A DNA stretch of 64,000 bases from Hetaerina americana (taxonomy: Eukaryota > Arthropoda > Insecta > Odonata > Calopterygidae), in the NCBI GenBank assembly GCA_022747635.1, contig JAKTNV010000005.1:85970969-86034968 (forward strand). Reading direction: 5' to 3'. Shown here one piece after another: positions 58,701 to 64,000 of the stretch. The notes below the pieces were generated by a model, which searched no databases, was not told the origin of the DNA, and saw only the letters and a list, made by a program, of their open reading frames with translations. Numbering within the stretch: position 1 is the stretch's first letter; each line of letters begins with the position of its first letter. The position numbers and the translations under genes were made by a program.

Positions 58701-61700
58701 AATACTTTTCCACGCTTATCGAGAGAAAAGTACTACATATTTAAGTTATCGCGTCAATGAAGTGTTTATTGAGGAATTAGGGAAATAAAAACGGTTATGT
58801 TTGCACAAAAATGAGAATAATTTTTCTGTTGCAGATGAAAATATAGTAATCTCTTTTTGTCTTTCAAAAATTTATTGCCACAACAAAAACAGCGGTAAGT
58901 CCCGTAACAACTATGATTGAAGAGATTGTCGATGATGAATAGATGTTCATTGCTACGGAGACTCTGAATTGAAAGTCTTCAATTTATCCCACAATCGCAT
59001 ACTGTACGCGCCAGTGAGTCCTGATACCCCTTCAAGCACGCCTTCGTGCATGCACATTCTATGTAAGATTCAGACAAGCCACCTTTAAATACTCAAAACT
59101 CTGAAAAATATTGAGTGTACTTAAAAAAGTGTAGCCCCTAAAGCTTTGGAAAAAGAGTAATTCTCTCGGAGAAGACAACTGCGGGGAAGGCGAGGACCAA
59201 CTAACAGAAATTTATTAAAAGGGCGCAGGATAAAAACTGAAATGAAAAAGAGCGATCGATGTTGTCTTTCAGTATTTGGGTTTCACTTACTTGGAATACT
59301 ATTATAGCGTTGGGCAATATGGGATTCTTGAGGGAAGTATGTGGGAATAGGGGAAGTATGTTTGTTTTCCGAATGAGACCACGTGCGACGTGCTGTCATT
59401 ATTTCCCAGATTTATTGCGCATACGTACGAAAATAATTGGTCATTAGTAATGCAGTCATCATTTAATCAAAACGTGCTTGGAATTTGCAATTCAAATCAG
59501 CAATTTACGCTGCCACACACTTATACCATTACACGCTGATGGCACAATGGATACTGACTCAATATTTCACTTATATATTCCCCATATCGGTGAAACCAAA
59601 TGCAAAACGTTTTTTATTTCGTTAGCAAAATAGGAGAGGCTGGAAGGAGAATAAGGTAGACTCCTCCACTATATTATCTATTAAGCGCCATTTCGAGAAA
59701 TAATTTTTCCATTTTCAATTAATTCTCAGCGAGCGGATTTCATGTTAGAGCTGTTCCCTAAGACAGCCTCCTTCACCAATTTTCGAGCAAAGGCACAATA
59801 TAATTGGAACAAACACGCCACATCTAGGGGTTAAAGCAATGAACAGATGGAATTTAAAAATATTTAATGACAAGGAAAATAAATAAGGCGTAACAACAGA
59901 GGATCAAAATACAAGTAAAGAGATGGAGAATACTCCGACGTCATTCTCAAAACTGAAGAAACAACTAATCCATTACTCTAACAAGTAAGTCCTCGTAAAA
60001 TTAATGGACAACGCAGTAAACCTTGAGACTCAGGACTGGGTCGTGCTTAGACAGTGTTCAAGTCCTTAGCCATCTATATGATTAAATCGATACCTTCGAT
60101 CACTCATAGTAAAGAGTTTCAAATTGGATAGCACTACTGTTAGTTCATTAATAGGTGGATCGAGTCCGAAAATCATAACCACGTAATTTTACCGCAATTA
60201 TAGACTTCATCTCTTTAACTATGAACCAAAAAAATTAAAAAAAATTATGTTATCAAAGATTAAATCGCGCCGGTACATTAGAACAGGCATCTGCTTTCTA
60301 TGAGCGTATACATATTTCACTTAAACCCGTGACTACCTTTTCAAACGTGAATTTTAAAAAAATATACGCGAGTATACCCTCCGTTTTAATCTTCCCTTCG
60401 TCTTATACCTTCATTCAACAACACACGCGAAAAGGTAACATTATTAACGAAATGAATGTGAGTTTATTGCCTTCCCTCCACTACGGAGCTCAGAGAGGAA
60501 CAGAGACCAGTTTCGAACCCTCCACGTCTCACCATAACGCATGAATGCTTCAAGCGGGGGGAGACAACACACATCTGTGTGCGCTGCAGACAAGGATTCA
60601 TCCGAAGGACACGCGCATGGGCTCCAAGGCAATCCCCAAATCCTCCCTCCCCAGTGCCGACACCCCATCATTCATCGCGCCAGGCAACGACCCCCGTAGA
60701 TACATTTACTCCCTCCAGCAGCCCAAGCCCCTTTCCATATTCCCCAAAAGCACACAAACCAACCCAACCCCCCGCTTGAAACCTCCAACCCCCGCCGTCT
60801 TTCCTCAAAACCATTCTCACTTCCCGCCCACCCTCCGCACTTCCGGGATCCGCGGGGGTAGATACGGCTCTGGCGTACGCCCCAGGGGCGCACGACCCGA
60901 GAGGGTGAGAGACGGGTGAGGATTGGGGGTGGGGCAGTTAAGAGGAAAGGGGGCGAGAGGATCTTCAGAATCACGTAGCAGTGCTCTGGCTATTTCGTTT
61001 CGGGGGAAGAAGCGTCGGGGCCACTCGCGGTTTGTGTACCGGCTCACCGGCAACAACAGGGAGTCCATTCGGTGTCTACAAGATTAAATGGAAGATATAC
61101 GCTCCTTACAGCTTCTGTTTCATTCAAGAAAACTCTACGAGACTCGAGCTTCCCCCAAATTCAGAAGATAAATCGTAAGGGATGGACTTGGATAGAAAAT
61201 TATTTGCCATCAATAACAACAGCATTCAGAACACCCACTGCAACTCGTAATGGATTCGTCAAGTTTATCGGGGACGTTAATGTACCCAAGCACTGCATTT
61301 TGGCTACCTATTTGTAGATCTACAACAGGGGCGTGTGATGATCTCCCGAGGGTTTTACTACTACCCTTAACCCCCCAGTTACGTAGGCAGCACGCATCTC
61401 ACCGGGGTATTTTTACTCCAGGACGTGCTCATCGCAACGCTGCCCAGGGAAACTTTTTGACAATCTCGGAAGGAAGAAGAGGCACTGCGGGGAGGCGAGG
61501 GGGAGACGTCGCCCCAAACCTCCCCCCCTGGCTCCCCCGTTCGATCCGCCGGAGACCCTCCGCTTAGATAGGGTGGTAGGGAGGACGGTGACGACTGGTG
61601 CAGGGTGGTTTCAAACGAAAAACTACACCCAGGGCACCATATGTATGGAAATATTGCGTCAGGAGTTATTTCAAAATGAGGAAACAATTCCAGAGCAATG

Positions 61701-64000
61701 GCCGTCATGGAACTCGAAATATATGACGCTGGAGAAGTGAAGATAACGACCGACACTTCCCGTCGTTAAATGAAAGTGCGAATACAGACAGGTGATTTAG
61801 TGTATGCTCACGGTGTTATCCCTGACAGTTGTAAAGATTAAAAAATATATAAAAACACCATACTCTCTCATCAACGTAGGACCGCCGTAACGATAATGAT
61901 TTTGTTCAACACTGTACTCGAGTTTTTAAACGTATGATTTCCGGTAATAGAAAGGTCAGTCGCATTGCAGTGTAATTCGAAACGTCGTTATTAGGTTAGA
62001 GATGCGTCGTCACAAATCAATGAGGTACGATTTCCGATCAATGGGGGGAAAAACGGAATGATTTCACTGCAAAGGGAGGGGAGTGTTACTCTTTCACCAC
62101 GGGGCAATTCGGGGTCCATTTCAGATGGATTTCCCGGGGAATGAATCTCGGGGGGAGGGGGGTAGATTTATTTCTATGTATGCCTTTGCATTTCCAGCAT
62201 GGCAACACTGTCTCCAATCCGATCCGAAGCACTTCGCCATTCCGAACGCATTCTACTCTCCTCTCCTCCACCCTATCCCGCCCCCACACCACCACCACCC
62301 CCCCTTCTCGTCCCCACCCTCTCCCCCCGGACTACGTTTTTCAAGAGCACCACTCTCTCTTATCCTGCACTCCAATCCGCGCGTCACGCAGCTTGGTGGA
62401 GCCATAAAGCAAAGGAGGAACCCTCCCCCCTTCGCCAACCCAGACGGCCGCAAATCGCCCAACGCCGAGCGCATCCCAGCATCGCTTCAGTGAAAATCAA
62501 ACGCTCACTGAATAATAATTCACCGTTCTAATATCATATATTACTTATTTTAACATCAAACGTTTTGTTCGCTAACTCTTCTTGTCATTCCATTAAACAA
62601 TATTATTTTTTCCGCAAACTTTTATAAAAAAAACCGCACTAAAAAATAAATCAAGACAATCACATGTACTCTGACAGTTTATGTGGTGTTGTCAGTGAAT
62701 TTGGATTAAAAAAATAATAATTCGTAATAATAAACATGTAGAGTCAATGAACACTATTTTAGGGACGAAAAAATGAGTTTCTCTCCGTTTTTCGTTTGCT
62801 CGAAGGGAATGGACTCCTTGTAAAAAATATTTACGTTATAAGTTTCCCATGCCTGAAAACGGTGCAGCGATAAGAAATGAGGTTATCAAAGGCAACGGTC
62901 AAATCGCGACCTTAGAGGAGAAAAACACAATTGAATCATCGCCATACTTGTATATCCGAAGGTGTCATTTCGGTGGATAAAAATTCTTTCTGGACACCAT
63001 TTCTACAATTACGCAATTATAGAGAATAAAATTTCTTACAATGGTGCCAATAATTACATTGGTATGATTGCAAATTTATTTTTCAGAACGGCTGAAAATT
63101 TTTGGGCAGATCAAGATTTGGAAATTTTTTCAACCAGAGAGCAGAAAAAAGCCCCATCCGCAGATACGCGCATGTGGCTTCCAACGATTAGACGGAAAAT
63201 ACAGTTACGAAAATTGAAATATGAAGAGCCAATCGGATATCAAAAACGTTGGTGACTTAACTCTTTGACGAACCTTATCATTAAATTCCAAATCTTTTTC
63301 ATATAGTGATTAATGACCACGAAAAAACTACCGCCTTTCTCGAGCACTTGGAAGTATTCATTTATGTAATATTTCATTATTTTTTCCCGAGTGGGGTGAA
63401 TTTCGCGATCGCTTCTTAGCGAGAAACATTTCGGACACCCTTTTTAGATTTTGTAATTATTAATAATTATTTGCAAGTGATATTTCAAATACGCATGAAT
63501 CACCAGGGATCCAGACGAAACAAGACTAATTCCAAAGTAAACTCACCAGGAAACGTGAGGACGCTCCCAATGTGCGAGATCCGTGGTCTGACAGAAATAC
63601 ACAATTGATTGAAAAATTTTTCCCGAATACTTGCGCACGTTTCTCGGAGAGTCATTCGAACTGAAAATAATTGGGAACCTCTTTAATAAAAAAAACTTCT
63701 TCTCCGCCGTGACATTCCTAATTAACGCGGGGAATATACCAATGACACCGAGGAAGTGGAGCACACGAAGCCAAGTAATTAAACAAGCTCTTTGGAGAGA
63801 GGGAGGGGGGGTAAAAACATACCCGAACGAAAAAAACAGAAACAAGCGAAATCGCAAAAGCCGAGAGCTGATGGGGTCGAGTCAATGGACCCAGCTTCCA
63901 TTGCCAAGGAGAAATTTCCCTCCGGGAACCACTCAACCCTTCCGCACAACGAGGCATTGAAATTCGCTTCAAAGGTCGCGAGGAGAGAGAGAGGTTTTTA
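55728..64000. other. No recognised gene; alternating G/C-rich blocks
   Basis: GC-rich blocks at about 55760-56250, 57990-58400, 60590-60960, 61410-61610 and 62140-62480, with G or C runs (for example near 58057 and 58355), separated by AT-rich DNA. The longest frames (156, 140 and 136 codons) lie in these blocks and are proline- or glycine/arginine-rich, with no domain. Frames at 56906-57211 (minus) and 62962-63255 (plus) look less biased but match nothing I know. Confidence 0.4.

Overview
This window looks like transposon-rich, largely non-genic DNA from an animal, most probably an arthropod. The basis is an RTE-type LINE with fused endonuclease and reverse transcriptase, D34D mariner elements, a Penelope-like element (PLE) with hammerhead ribozyme motifs, two families of tRNA-derived SINEs, and long (TA)n microsatellites. 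The arthropod assignment is an inference from these families. I find no host gene that I can defend: no operons, no convincing multi-exon gene, and no ordinary tRNA or rRNA gene.

Layout. 1-21.9 kb is mostly unrecognised sequence. It holds a G-rich minisatellite (2.7 kb), 3'-end LINE fragments (4.0, 6.0 and 13.8 kb), a decayed mariner (10.0 kb), and hairpins and (TA)n arrays near 17 kb. 21.9-30.9 kb is a dense nest of mobile elements. A nearly full-length RTE LINE (plus strand) is interrupted by an internally deleted mariner with perfect terminal repeats. Next come a SINE scrap and a Penelope-like element (minus strand) with an intact RT plus GIY-YIG ORF, preceded by a truncated tandem copy. 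A full mariner sits inside its downstream pseudo-LTR. 31-51 kb carries dispersed LINE 3' ends, copies of one SINE family, (TA)n arrays and several long hairpins; the best is a perfect 53-bp-arm palindrome at 48.4 kb. 51.5-55.7 kb holds a second, almost identical mariner (plus strand), an older mariner corpse, a well-preserved SINE, and two palindromic SINE dimers, one flanked by a 16-bp direct repeat. 55.7-64 kb shows only G/C-rich blocks alternating with AT-rich sequence.

How the parts relate. The tRNA-headed SINEs presumably depend on LINE enzymes; the RTE here is a candidate driver but is itself broken by one stop codon, one altered RT motif and the mariner insertion. The PLE keeps both enzymatic domains, and its two pseudo-LTRs carry identical 39-nt hammerhead motifs. 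The two mariners keep the whole DDD catalytic domain but share the same frameshift at a run of seven A residues near the N-terminus. Nearly all young elements abut TA-rich microsatellites. No search or folding program was run; all family calls come from motifs read directly in the sequence.
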